DNA of 48,368 bases, taken from positions 34,918 through 83,285 of the forward strand of contig FR888177.1 in assembly GCA_000431775.1 (NCBI GenBank), read 5' to 3'. The translations under genes were made by a program, and so were the position numbers. The notes under the pieces are model-generated. The model was not told the DNA's origin, did not search any database, and saw only the letters and a program-made list of their open reading frames with translations. The DNA is from Clostridium sp. CAG:413 (GTDB taxonomy: Bacteria; Bacillota; Clostridia; Oscillospirales; Acutalibacteraceae). Below, piece by piece: positions 10,947 to 19,743 of the stretch (positions are counted from its first letter, which is position 1; each line of letters opens with the position of its first letter).

Positions 10947-12143
10947 ATGGATGTTTTGACTGCTAAAAAGCTCGTTATCGAGGCGGGTGAGAAGCTGGTC
11001 GAGTCCGGCCTTATCGCAAGGACTTGGGGCAACGTGAGCTGCCGTGTGGATGACAAGACCTTTGTCATCACCCCGAGCGGCAAGCCCTATATCGGCCTTA
11101 CCCCCGACGATATCGTTGAAGTTGCAATAGATTCCCTCGAATGGAGCGGCGGCGTCAAGCCGTCCTCCGAGAAGGGTATTCACGCAGAGGTCTATAAGGA
11201 GTATCCCGGGGCGGGCTTCGTTATCCACACCCACCAGAAGGTCGCCTCCGTTATCAGCGCGCTCCGCAGCGGCATTGAGACCGTCACCGGCGAGGCAAAG
11301 AAGCTCATCGGCGACAGGATCCTCATCGGCTCATACGGCCTGCCCGGCACAAAGAAGCTGCGCAAGGGCGTCACGAAGGCGCTCAGGCTCAGCCCCTCAA
11401 AGGCTGTTATCATGGCTCACCACGGCGCTCTTTGCTTCGGCAGGGACAGCGCAGAGGCGTTCGCCGTGGCAGAGACGCTTGAAAAGCTCAGCACGGAGTA
11501 CCTTCTGAACTCCGCAAAGGAGAAGCTCGGCATAAAAGCGGACAATTTAAATGACTTCTGTACGAAAATTGCAGATAGGATTACAAAATCCAAAAAAACT
11601 GTTGAAATTGATGAATCTTTGTTGTATAATAGTAGCTGTAACAGAGACGACGGAAAGATCACCCTTACCAATAAGGGCGACGGTTCCGTTGCGTCAATGG
11701 ATCTCAAGACCGGCGAGGCTGACAAGGCACTTGCGCCGTCGGCGGACGCTCACCGCAGCGTTTACCTTGCATACCCGTCATTCAATTATATAATCCACAA
11801 CACTTCAAGCGAGGTCGCCGCAGTTTCAAGGCTCGGCAAAAATATGAAGCCCCTGCTTGATGACTTTGCTCAGATCTGCGGCCCCAAGGTCAAGATCGCA
11901 AGTATCGACAAATGCGCCAAGGCGCTCAAAGGCAAGAATGCCGTCCTCGTCAAGGATCTCGGCGCTCTTTGCTGCGGCGCTGTCGAGGGCGACGCTCAGG
12001 CGGTCGATATGATAATGAGCAAGAGCTGCCTTACCCTGCTGGGCACCAAGATATTCGGCAAGGCAAAGGCGATCAACCCTGTCGAGGCTCTGCTGATGAG
12101 AGTTGTTTATCTCACCAAGTACTCCAAACAGGCGTCTAAATAA
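10947..12143 (+). CDS. Tandem class II aldolase/adducin-family protein
   Basis: A 398-residue protein made of two aldolase-like halves. The first (about 1-190) has a complete class II aldolase pattern: GNVSCRVDDKTFVITPSG, a glutamate in GIHAEVYKEYPGAGFV, the zinc histidines HTH, and MAHHGALCFG. Such enzymes cleave or epimerise sugar phosphates (fuculose-phosphate aldolase, ribulose-phosphate 4-epimerase). The second half (about 225-398) repeats the layout (SVYLAYPSFNYIIHNTSSEVAAVS, NAVLVKDLGALCCGAVEGDA) but lacks most zinc ligands and looks catalytically dead. The halves are joined by a linker of different, AT-richer base composition (about 11535-11640). It follows the aminotransferase by 21 bases and shares its promoter. 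Confidence 0.85.
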   Translation: MDVLTAKKLVIEAGEKLVESGLIARTWGNVSCRVDDKTFVITPSGKPYIGLTPDDIVEVAIDSLEWSGGVKPSSEKGIHAEVYKEYPGAGFVIHTHQKVASVISALRSGIETVTGEAKKLIGDRILIGSYGLPGTKKLRKGVTKALRLSPSKAVIMAHHGALCFGRDSAEAFAVAETLEKLSTEYLLNSAKEKLGIKADNLNDFCTKIADRITKSKKTVEIDESLLYNSSCNRDDGKITLTNKGDGSVASMDLKTGEADKALAPSADAHRSVYLAYPSFNYIIHNTSSEVAAVSRLGKNMKPLLDDFAQICGPKVKIASIDKCAKALKGKNAVLVKDLGALCCGAVEGDAQAVDMIMSKSCLTLLGTKIFGKAKAINPVEALLMRVVYLTKYSKQASK

Positions 12144-12190
12144 TTTGATCACTACCATCTTTTGTCCCCCCCGTTTTATACGAGAAAAAT

Positions 12191-12221
12191 CCGAGGCTCC
12201 CCGCCTCGGCTTTTTCTTTTA
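12191..12221 (+). terminator. Rho-independent terminator after the aldolase gene
   Basis: Stem CCGAGGC (12191-12197) pairs with GCCTCGG (12203-12209) across a 5-base loop, followed by CTTTTTCTTTT. It closes the aminotransferase-aldolase transcript about 50 bases after the stop. Confidence 0.85.
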
Positions 12222-12406
12222 AATTTTCCTTTCTGCATAGCGTGGGCACAGTATGACGTCTCAAGGTGATTTGTTTTGAGCTAACAATATGAAAAAAGAA
12301 CCGCAAAAGCGATTCCGAATAGATGAGTGAAATTTTCTGTTTTACAGAAAGTGAAATAAAATCCACTCGTCGCCGCAGCGATGTCACACGCAATAGCAAC
12401 ATAAAC
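12222..12406. other. Non-coding stretch with a small hairpin
   Basis: No supportable gene. A 7-bp perfect hairpin (TTTCTGT 12334-12340, ACAGAAA 12344-12350) sits inside a weaker outer pairing GAGTG (12325-12329) with CACTC (12364-12368). There is no T-run after it and no promoter that I can define, so I cannot say what it does. Confidence 0.35.
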
Positions 12407-12528
12407 GGTAAAGCTTGCCGAGATGATTAAACAAAAGAATGCGGAAATCGCCGCTGGAAAAGAACGACTTAAATCGGGACGAACGATAGGGCGATTATTC
12501 AGACAACCGCCGCGGTTTTCCGCGGCGG
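12407..12528 (+). repeat. Decayed copy of the integrase-like fragment plus its hairpin
   Basis: Bases 12413-12448 are identical to 39770-39805, and similarity continues for about 30 more bases. In translation both read LAEMIKQKNAEIAA followed by a Lys-Glu-Arg-Leu-Lys segment. An in-frame stop lies just upstream (12402-12404), so only the tail of the gene is left. Downstream is a 9-bp perfect hairpin, CCGCCGCGG (12507-12515) with CCGCGGCGG (12520-12528). The copy at 39.8 kb has an analogous hairpin at the same relative place, so coding tail and hairpin were probably carried together. No ribosome site; read as a relic. Confidence 0.75.
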
Positions 12529-12595
12529 GTGGTGCCTGGTTTTCTGGGGGGGGGTGCTCGCTGTCTGTCGTGGTGGGAGGCTGTATGGATTAATT

Positions 12596-14302
12596 TTAAT
12601 CCTGCGGGGTCACTGCGGCGACGGTCTGACCGAATTCGTCGGTCTCCGGCTCGGTCTTTTCAACAAAGACATTCAGATAGACCTCGGTGCCGACGTCGTA
12701 GGCCTTGTCGGCAAACGGCGCCATTTGGACGACCTCATTATTGCGGTAGCTGCCCTCGTAGATCTCCTTTTTGATGCATTTGAAACCCAGCTCCGTCAAG
12801 CGTTTCTCCGCCTCGGCGTAGTCGTAGCCGACCACGCTCGGGAGCACGACCTGCTGCTTGCCCTTGCTGACATAGATGACGATCTCGGTGCCGGGCTGCA
12901 CGAGGGTATCCGACTTGACGCTCTGCCCGACGATATAGCCCTCGGGCACCTTGTCGTCATAGACATCCTCTGAGACGAGCTTGAAATTCTGCGTGAATAC
13001 GGGATTCACAAGCACGTCAACGGCGCTCTTATTGATGAAATCGGGCACGGCTATCGTCTCCTGATTTGACTGAGTGACCGTAACATTGCCGCTGTTCTGG
13101 TTAAAATTGAATTTGAAAGTATCTTTAAATACTGTGAACGCAAGGATTATAAATATCGCGAGACCGACTACGATGCAAAGAGCTGCGGAAACTATTATCG
13201 TCGGCACTCCGTCGCCGTTCTTTTTGGGGGCGGGATTATTCTCGGGCGCGGGTCTCTTCTCCGGCTGCCTTGCGGGCTCGGGTCGGGGCTGCTTCTGCGC
13301 CTGCTCGGCTCGCTGATACTGCCCGCTCGCCGCCGTTGCCACGGGCGAAGCCGACAGCTCGGCTCTGAGCTGCTCGACCGTCCTTGTTCTGTCCTCAGGC
13401 AGAATTTGTAAGGCGTTGATGAGGCCGTTTATGACATAAGCGGGCAGCGCCTCGGCAAATTTGCCGGGCACCATGAGCCTGTCGTTCGTCATGCGCTCCT
13501 TTGCGGAGATAGGGTCGCTGCCGATAAGGGTGCGATAAAGCACAGCCGCAAAGGCATAGATATCCGTCCAAGTGCCTTGCCTGCCGTCAAGCCCGTATTG
13601 CTCGATGGCGGCGTATCCGTCGAAAAGCTGGCTGTTCAGCTCGCTGCGGGCGGTCCTCGCCGCACCGATGCAAAAGCCCGTTATCTTTATCTTGCCGTCG
13701 CCGCCGATTATCAGCGTCGAGGGCGAGATGCCGCGGTGGATTATGCCCGCCGAGTGCAGCGTGCCAAGAGTTGAGAGCAGCGGCATGAGCAGCTGCCTTG
13801 CCTTCTCCCAGGGCACATAGCCGAGCTTGTTTCTGAGCAGGAAATCACGCAGGGATATCCCCTCGAAATGGTCGTATATCGCATAAGAGGTGTTGTAATC
13901 CTCAACGACTGCGTTGACGCTTATCAGCGCCGAGAGACCCTTGAGCCTTGCGAGCTTAGTCCAAAGCTCCTCAAAGCTGCGGCGCAGCTCGGCGAAGGTG
14001 GCTTCGCTGCCGGGCATCACCTGTAAATTCAGGTTGGTCGTGGTTCTCGTCGTGAACGAATCGGGGATAAATTCGCGGAGCTTTACCGCCTTTTTCTCCT
14101 TGAGATCCCAGCCGATATAAGTGGCGCCCTCGCCGTTATACTCGAGCATTTTGCCCACAAGATAACGGTTGGCGACGAGAGTCCTCACCGGCAGATAAGG
14201 CGATATCTGAGCGGAATCGACATGGTAGCCGCAGTAGGGGCAGATCTTCTCATCACCTATCTCCCGCATACAGCTCATACACAGATTGTCGGAACTGATC
14301 AT
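12596..14302 (-). CDS. Membrane pseudokinase with two PASTA domains
   Basis: Order of parts (568 residues): zinc ribbon C8-x2-C11...C21-x2-C24, kinase-like domain (about 45-320), basic and proline-rich linker, one membrane helix (about 375-400), then two extracellular PASTA repeats (about 430-505 and 506-570). PASTA kinases sense peptidoglycan. The kinase fold keeps a beta-3 lysine (AVK, Lys74) but the catalytic loop reads His189-Arg190-Gly191 instead of HRD, the metal asparagine is Thr196, and DFG is replaced by Thr208-Gly209-Phe210. It should therefore be catalytically inactive. The start is taken at 14302, where AAAGGAG lies 8 bases upstream; a longer frame adds 16 unlikely residues. It is divergent from glgB and has its own promoter. 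Confidence 0.88.
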   Translation of the reverse strand: MISSDNLCMSCMREIGDEKICPYCGYHVDSAQISPYLPVRTLVANRYLVGKMLEYNGEGATYIGWDLKEKKAVKLREFIPDSFTTRTTTNLNLQVMPGSEATFAELRRSFEELWTKLARLKGLSALISVNAVVEDYNTSYAIYDHFEGISLRDFLLRNKLGYVPWEKARQLLMPLLSTLGTLHSAGIIHRGISPSTLIIGGDGKIKITGFCIGAARTARSELNSQLFDGYAAIEQYGLDGRQGTWTDIYAFAAVLYRTLIGSDPISAKERMTNDRLMVPGKFAEALPAYVINGLINALQILPEDRTRTVEQLRAELSASPVATAASGQYQRAEQAQKQPRPEPARQPEKRPAPENNPAPKKNGDGVPTIIVSAALCIVVGLAIFIILAFTVFKDTFKFNFNQNSGNVTVTQSNQETIAVPDFINKSAVDVLVNPVFTQNFKLVSEDVYDDKVPEGYIVGQSVKSDTLVQPGTEIVIYVSKGKQQVVLPSVVGYDYAEAEKRLTELGFKCIKKEIYEGSYRNNEVVQMAPFADKAYDVGTEVYLNVFVEKTEPETDEFGQTVAAVTPQD

Positions 14303-14340
14303 TGACAGCTCTCCTTTTTGAATAGAATAAACCATTGAAA

Positions 14341-14369
14341 ATAATAGCAAAAAAAGCCGGGTTTGTCAA
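14341..14369 (-). promoter_or_regulatory. Promoter of the PASTA pseudokinase gene
   Basis: On the minus strand TTGACA (14369-14364) and TATTAT (14346-14341) are 17 bases apart, close to the sigma-A consensus, about 40 bases upstream of the chosen start. Confidence 0.8.
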
Positions 14370-14451
14370 TCTTGGTGACAGCATTGTAACCTTTTCGGGC
14401 GAACACTTCGGGCAAATCGGATAAAATATATATTTTCGCAGGGATTTTCTC

Positions 14452-14480
14452 TTGAAAAAGCGGCGCACTGTTGTTATAAT
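14452..14480 (+). promoter_or_regulatory. Promoter of the glycogen operon
   Basis: TTGAAA (14452-14457), a 17-base spacer and TATAAT (14475-14480), then AAGGAGG (14496-14502) in front of glgB at 14513. No operator dyad stands out between this promoter and the divergent one at 14341-14369. Confidence 0.82.
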
Positions 14481-14512
14481 TATTTTGATTATAGGAAGGA
14501 GGCTTACTCGAT

Positions 14513-16399
14513 ATGGCTAAATCAGAAAACAGCATACCGCTCTACCTTTTCCACGAGGGCACGAACGCAAAGGCATATGAATACCTCGGCGCTCACCCCG
14601 TTGACGGCGGAGTTTGCTTCAGAGTATGGGCTCCGAACGTGCAGTGGGCAGGCGTTGCGGGCGACTTCAACGGCTGGCAGCCCGACAAAGCCCCGATGAC
14701 TAAAATAAGCTCCGGGGTGTGGGAATGCTTCGTTGACGGCGTTAACCGCTACGACGCCTATAAATATTACTTCCGCACGGCGGACGGCAGGGAATTCTAC
14801 AAGAGCGATCCCTTTGCTTTCCACTGTGAGACAAGACCCGGCACGGCATCCAAATACTACGGCGAGCTTGACTTTGACTGGAGCGATAAGGGCTGGCTGC
14901 GTAAGCGCAAAAAGGCCGATATCTATTCCTCGCCGATGAATATATACGAGGTCCACGCAGGCTCATGGCAGCTCTATGACGACGGCAACCCGCTCTCTTA
15001 CCGTGACTTGGCGGACAGGCTCATTCCGTATGTCAAGGATATGGGCTACACCCACATCGAGCTGCTCCCCGTCATGGAGTATCCCTTTGACGGTTCGTGG
15101 GGCTATCAGGTCACGGGCTATTTCGCCCCGACCTCCCGCTACGGCACACCCGAGGACTTCGCATACTTCGTGAACGCCGCCCACAACGCCGGCATAGGCG
15201 TTATCCTCGACTGGGTGCCCGCTCACTTTCCAAAGGACACCTACGGTCTGTATGAATTCGACGGCGGCGCCTGCTACGAATACGCCGACCCGCGCAAGGG
15301 CGAGCATCTGCAATGGGGCACAAGGGTCTTTGACTACGGTAAGCCCGAGGTGCAGAGCTTCCTCGTCTCGAGCGCAATGTTTTGGATAAGCGAATACCAT
15401 ATCGACGGGCTGAGGGTGGACGCCGTTGCCTCCATGCTCTATCTCGATTACGGCAGGGACGACGGCAACTGGATACCGAACTGCCACGGCGGCAGGGAGA
15501 ATCTCGAGGCCGTTGCATTCCTCAAGAAGCTCAATGAATCCGTCTTTCGCGAGCACGGCGATGTGCTGATGATAGCGGAGGAGAGCACCGCGTGGCCGAT
15601 GGTCTCCCGCCCGACCTATCTCGGCGGCCTCGGTTTCAACTTCAAGTGGAATATGGGCTGGATGAACGACTGCCTGCGCTACTTCTCCCTCGACGGGCTG
15701 GCAAGGAAATTCAACCACGACTGCCTGACCTTCTCTTTCTTCTACGCCTTCTCCGAGAATTTCGTCCTGCCTATCTCGCACGACGAGGTAGTCCACGGCA
15801 AATGCTCGCTGATAAATAAAATGCCCGGCACTTATGAGGAGAAATTCGCCGGTGTGCGCTCTTTCCTCGGCTATATGATGTCTCACCCGGGCAAGAAGCT
15901 GCTCTTCATGGGCTGCGAATTCGGTCAGTTCATCGAGTGGAATTACAAGCAGCAGCTCGACTGGCTCCTGCTCGACTATGAGGCGCACAGGCAGCTCAAG
16001 AGCTATGTGAGCGCCCTCAACAAATTCTACCTCGCCAACTCCCCGCTCTGGGAGATAGACTACAGCTGGGAGGGCTTCAGCTGGATAGTCAGCGACGACA
16101 GCTCCAACTCCGTCGTAGCCTATATCAGACGCGACAAGAAGGAGAACGAGCTTATCGCCCTTTGCAATTTTACGAGCGTGACAAGGCAGAAATACCGCAT
16201 AGGCGTGCCGAAGCCCGGCACCTACAGAGTGGTGTTCAGCTCGGCTCTGCCGGAATTCGGCGGCAAGGGCGAGAGCACCGTCGGCTCGGTCAGGGCGAAG
16301 AAAAAACCGATGCACGGATACGAATACAGTATTGAACTCGATATCGAGGGATTGAGCTGTATGTATATAAAGAATACTTCCCGCAAAAAAGATAAATAA
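14513..16399 (+). CDS. glgB: 1,4-alpha-glucan branching enzyme
   Basis: This GH13 enzyme makes the alpha-1,6 branches of glycogen; 628 residues. The N-terminal carbohydrate-binding region (about 25-125) has FRVWAPNVQWAGVAGDFNGW. The catalytic barrel contains ELLPVMEYPFDGSWGYQ, the nucleophile aspartate in GLRVDAVASMLY and the acid/base glutamate in MIAEESTAWP, then ISHDEVVHGK. The C-terminal beta domain ends about 625. It is the first gene of the glycogen operon, 12 bases before glgC. Confidence 0.96.
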   Translation: MAKSENSIPLYLFHEGTNAKAYEYLGAHPVDGGVCFRVWAPNVQWAGVAGDFNGWQPDKAPMTKISSGVWECFVDGVNRYDAYKYYFRTADGREFYKSDPFAFHCETRPGTASKYYGELDFDWSDKGWLRKRKKADIYSSPMNIYEVHAGSWQLYDDGNPLSYRDLADRLIPYVKDMGYTHIELLPVMEYPFDGSWGYQVTGYFAPTSRYGTPEDFAYFVNAAHNAGIGVILDWVPAHFPKDTYGLYEFDGGACYEYADPRKGEHLQWGTRVFDYGKPEVQSFLVSSAMFWISEYHIDGLRVDAVASMLYLDYGRDDGNWIPNCHGGRENLEAVAFLKKLNESVFREHGDVLMIAEESTAWPMVSRPTYLGGLGFNFKWNMGWMNDCLRYFSLDGLARKFNHDCLTFSFFYAFSENFVLPISHDEVVHGKCSLINKMPGTYEEKFAGVRSFLGYMMSHPGKKLLFMGCEFGQFIEWNYKQQLDWLLLDYEAHRQLKSYVSALNKFYLANSPLWEIDYSWEGFSWIVSDDSSNSVVAYIRRDKKENELIALCNFTSVTRQKYRIGVPKPGTYRVVFSSALPEFGGKGESTVGSVRAKKKPMHGYEYSIELDIEGLSCMYIKNTSRKKDK

Positions 16400-16411
16400 G
16401 GAGGAATTTGT

Positions 16412-17626
16412 ATGGCAATCAAACCCGAATGCATAGCGATGCTTCTTGCGGGCGGCCAGGGCAGCCGCCTGGGTATCCTTACCCAAAAAATAGCTAAACC
16501 CGCCGTTCCCTACGGCGGCAAATACCGCATAATCGACTTTCCTCTTTCCAACTGCGTCAACTCCGGCATCTACACCGTCGGCGTGCTCACACAGTATCAG
16601 CCGCTTGAGCTGAACGACTACATCGGCAACGGCCAGCCTTGGGATCTCGACCGCGCAAACGGCGGAGTCCACATCCTCTCCCCCTATCAGCAGATAAAGG
16701 GCACCGAGTGGTATAAGGGCACGGCGAACGCCATCTATCAGAATATCAACTTCATCGAGAGATATGACCCCGAATATGTGCTCGTGCTCTCGGGCGACCA
16801 CATCTACAAGATGGATTACTCCAAGATGATAGATTATCACAAGAAGCAGGACGCCGCCTGCACCATTGCAATGCTCGAGGTGCCGTGGGAGGAGGCGAGC
16901 CGCTTCGGCCTGATGATAGTCAACGACGACGGCTCCATCAAGGAATTTGAGGAGAAGCCGAAGAACCCGAGGAGCAACAAGGCCTCCATGGGCGTTTATG
17001 TATTCAGCTGGAAGAAGCTGAAGAAATATCTTGTCGAGGACGAGGCAAACCCGAATTCAAGCAACGACTTCGGCCACGACCTTATCCCCGCGATGCACAA
17101 TAACGGCGAGAGGCTCTTTGCCTATCAGTTCGACGGCTATTGGAAGGACGTCGGCACTATAGACAGCCTCTGGGACGCAAACCTCGACCTGCTCAATCCG
17201 AAGGTCGACCTCGACCTTGACGACGACAGCTGGAAGATATACTCCCGCTCGCCCGCCGCAGCGCCGCATTATATCGGCTCAGAGGCGAAGGTCGAGAATT
17301 CGATGATAACCGAGGGCTGCGAGATAGACGGCGAAATTGATTACTCCGTGCTCTTTGCGAACGTCACCGTCGAGGAGGGCGCAGAGGTCACTTATTCGAT
17401 CGTAATGCCCGGCACGGTGGTCAAAAAGGGTGCGAAGGTGCGCTACTCGATAGTGGCGGAGAACGCCGTGATAGACGAGGGCGCTCAGGTCGGCGAGAAG
17501 CCGGAGAATATGGCCGATATCAAGGATTGGGGCGTTACCGTCATAGGCAGCGGCGTCCATGTCGGCAAGGGCGCAAAGGTCGAGCCTAAAGTGATGGCCG
17601 ACAGCGACGTAGGAGGTGCGGAATAA
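16412..17626 (+). CDS. glgC: Glucose-1-phosphate adenylyltransferase, catalytic subunit
   Basis: GlgC makes ADP-glucose from ATP and glucose-1-phosphate; 404 residues. The nucleotide motif [15 protein letters not shown] is intact, followed by [19 protein letters not shown]. The sugar-phosphate region has [14 protein letters not shown] and FEEKPKNP. The C-terminal third is a left-handed beta-helix of hexapeptide repeats. It has an AAGGAGGA ribosome site and is immediately followed by glgD with a one-base overlap, so equal expression of the two subunits is likely. Confidence 0.97.
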   Translation: MAIKPECIAMLLAGGQGSRLGILTQKIAKPAVPYGGKYRIIDFPLSNCVNSGIYTVGVLTQYQPLELNDYIGNGQPWDLDRANGGVHILSPYQQIKGTEWYKGTANAIYQNINFIERYDPEYVLVLSGDHIYKMDYSKMIDYHKKQDAACTIAMLEVPWEEASRFGLMIVNDDGSIKEFEEKPKNPRSNKASMGVYVFSWKKLKKYLVEDEANPNSSNDFGHDLIPAMHNNGERLFAYQFDGYWKDVGTIDSLWDANLDLLNPKVDLDLDDDSWKIYSRSPAAAPHYIGSEAKVENSMITEGCEIDGEIDYSVLFANVTVEEGAEVTYSIVMPGTVVKKGAKVRYSIVAENAVIDEGAQVGEKPENMADIKDWGVTVIGSGVHVGKGAKVEPKVMADSDVGGAE

Positions 17627-18738
17627 TGGCGACAAATAACGTACTTGGCATAATTTTTTCCAACGCTTACGATGAAGTACTCCCCGAGCTTACAGCTCTG
17701 AGGACTATGGGCTCAGTCCCGTTTGCGGGCCGCTATCGCCTGATAGATTTCCCGCTCTCAAACATGGTCGACGCAGGCATCACCAAGGTCGGCGTCATCA
17801 CCAAGAGCAATTACCGCTCGCTGATGGATCATCTCGGCACGGGCAAGCCGTGGGATCTCTCCCGCAAGAGGGAGGGCATGACCCTGCTGCCCCCGTTCAA
17901 CACCCCCGAATCCGGTATGTTCAGAGGCAAGCTCGACGCCCTTTACGGCAGCATTGATTATATCAGCCGCTCCGATAAGGAATTCGTCCTGCTCACCGAC
18001 TGCAACGTCGTCTGCTCGATAGATTATGAGGATATGCTCGCCGAGCACATCGCCAACAATGCGGATATCACCGTCGCCTACGCCAAGGGCCTGCCCCCGA
18101 GAGTCAAGAATTCCACCGAATTCTTAATCGATAAGAACGGCAAGGTCACGGGCGAGACTCTGGTCGATTGCTACAGCAGCAGCGTGAATTATTCGCTGAA
18201 GATAATGCTGATAAGGCGCACCCTGCTCGAGCGCTTCCTCCACGAATCAAGGACAAGCGGCAGGGATGATTTTGAATCCATCCTGCCCCGCAATATAAGC
18301 CTGCTCAACGTCCATGCCTATGAGCAGAAGGGCTTCGTAAGGGTGCTCGAATCCCTGAGAAGCTACTATGACATCAGCCTCGAGCTGCTCAAATCCGAGA
18401 ACAGAAAGGCGCTCTTCACCCCCGACAGGCCCGTATTCACCAAGGTCAGGGATCAGATACCCGCCATCTACGGTATCGGCGCCGACGTCTCAAATTCACT
18501 CATCGCCGACGGCTGCCGCATTGACGGCACGGTGGAGAACAGCATTCTCTTCCGCGGCGTTACCGTCGCCAAGGGCGCTGTGGTGAGGGACTCCATCGTT
18601 ATGCAAAGCTCATATATCGGCGAGGGCGCCAAGGTCGAGAGCGTTATCACGGATAAATCCGTGGTCGTCAAATCCGGCAGGACTCTCTGCGGCGCGCCCA
18701 CCTTCCCCGTTTATATCGGCAAAGGCATAGTTATCTGA
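17626..18738 (+). CDS. glgD: Glucose-1-phosphate adenylyltransferase regulatory subunit
   Basis: A GlgC paralogue of 370 residues. The start reads IIFSNAYDEVLPELTALRTM, so the glycine-rich GGxGxRL nucleotide loop of GlgC is missing, while GRYRLIDFPLSNMVDAGI and the beta-helix remain. This is the hallmark of Firmicutes GlgD, which forms a hetero-oligomer with GlgC and raises its activity. A ribosome site, AGGAGGT, lies inside the end of glgC. Confidence 0.95.
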   Translation: MATNNVLGIIFSNAYDEVLPELTALRTMGSVPFAGRYRLIDFPLSNMVDAGITKVGVITKSNYRSLMDHLGTGKPWDLSRKREGMTLLPPFNTPESGMFRGKLDALYGSIDYISRSDKEFVLLTDCNVVCSIDYEDMLAEHIANNADITVAYAKGLPPRVKNSTEFLIDKNGKVTGETLVDCYSSSVNYSLKIMLIRRTLLERFLHESRTSGRDDFESILPRNISLLNVHAYEQKGFVRVLESLRSYYDISLELLKSENRKALFTPDRPVFTKVRDQIPAIYGIGADVSNSLIADGCRIDGTVENSILFRGVTVAKGAVVRDSIVMQSSYIGEGAKVESVITDKSVVVKSGRTLCGAPTFPVYIGKGIVI

Positions 18739-18754
18739 GAAAGTGGGATTTCCT

Positions 18755-19717
18755 ATGGCTCTGAAAGACAAAAAACAATTGCAGAATATTCTGACCGGCG
18801 TTGTGGTTGCTCTGGCGCTGATCCTGCTGCTCGTCGTCATCCTCGTTAAGACGGGGGTATTCAACAGCAGCGAAAAAACGACCGCCGAGGAGACGGTCAT
18901 CGACACCGCCGTGGTCATTGCGAGCGAAACGCAGGAGAACGGCGAGGTGACATATTACACCGTTTTCTCCCGCTACGCGAGACCCAAGATCTCCTCAAAT
19001 CACATCTACCCGACCAAAAAGACTACCGCTCCCTCCTCGACCGTCGCTTATGTTGAAGTGACCGAGGTCGAGTATGAGACGGACGCCGAGGGCAACCGCG
19101 TGCTCGACGAGAACGGCCAGCCCGTCACCAAGGTGGTGAGGTACACCGTCCCCGCGGACAGCACCGTCCTTGAGGAGACGACCACCAAATATGTGCAGCG
19201 CACCGAGTATCGGGTCGTGACCGACCCCGTGCTCCACAGGCCGAGGAAGGATAGGGACGGCAACGTCATAACCGAGGTCGTGACCCTTGACCCGCCCCGC
19301 ACCGAGAAGCCCGATATCTGGAGCGAAAGCGTTGAGCCGGGCACGGTGACCGAGGACGGCAGACCCGATATCGACCTTAACGGCGGCCTTGTGCGCGACG
19401 ACGCGCTCGCTCAGTCCATCGTCTCGGCGATAAACTCCGACCGTGAGGCTGCGGGATTGGCTCCGCTCAGCGACTCCACCAAGCTCAAGGGCATGGCTAG
19501 AGCGAGGAGCAAGGCAGTTGCCCGCCCCGATTTGTTCGGCAGCTACAGCGTCTCCGGCATGGTCTATGAATTCAAGACCTCTTACGGCGGCAAGGCTCTC
19601 TACGGCGACGTGGCGGCCTCCGCCAGCGGCAGCGCAATGAGCGAGAGCGTCAGCTCCGTCGGCGTCGGCGTTGTCAAATATATGGATACATATTATACTA
19701 CGGTTATTTTTGAATAA
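18755..19717 (+). CDS. Membrane-anchored protein with CAP/SCP-like C-terminal domain
   Basis: About 320 residues. One N-terminal membrane helix (about 8-32) and a long Thr-, Glu- and Val-rich extracellular stalk with repeats of the type VEVTEVEYETD and TTTKYVQRTEYRVVTD are visible. The end (about 215-320) has ALAQSIVSAINSDREAAGLAPLS and LKGMARARS, which resembles the start of a CAP domain. The domain is short and lacks the usual His and Glu set, so an enzyme role is doubtful. The start is set at ATG 18755 because the longer GTG frame has no better ribosome site. It sits between glgD and glgA without an internal promoter, an unexpected guest in a glycogen operon. Confidence 0.65.
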   Translation: MALKDKKQLQNILTGVVVALALILLLVVILVKTGVFNSSEKTTAEETVIDTAVVIASETQENGEVTYYTVFSRYARPKISSNHIYPTKKTTAPSSTVAYVEVTEVEYETDAEGNRVLDENGQPVTKVVRYTVPADSTVLEETTTKYVQRTEYRVVTDPVLHRPRKDRDGNVITEVVTLDPPRTEKPDIWSESVEPGTVTEDGRPDIDLNGGLVRDDALAQSIVSAINSDREAAGLAPLSDSTKLKGMARARSKAVARPDLFGSYSVSGMVYEFKTSYGGKALYGDVAASASGSAMSESVSSVGVGVVKYMDTYYTTVIFE

Positions 19718-19743
19718 TGAACGCAACGAAAGGAAGACACGAA

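Noticed and set aside
12507..12528. Terminator of the pseudokinase gene
   Set aside because: The 9-bp hairpin has no T-run on the minus strand, and its counterpart at 39864 is linked to the integrase-like relic instead.
14963..16840. Long open frame on the minus strand (625 codons) opposite glgB and glgC
   Set aside because: It is a by-product of GC-rich codon use in the real genes on the other strand; it has no family motif and no ribosome site, and it spans two certain genes.
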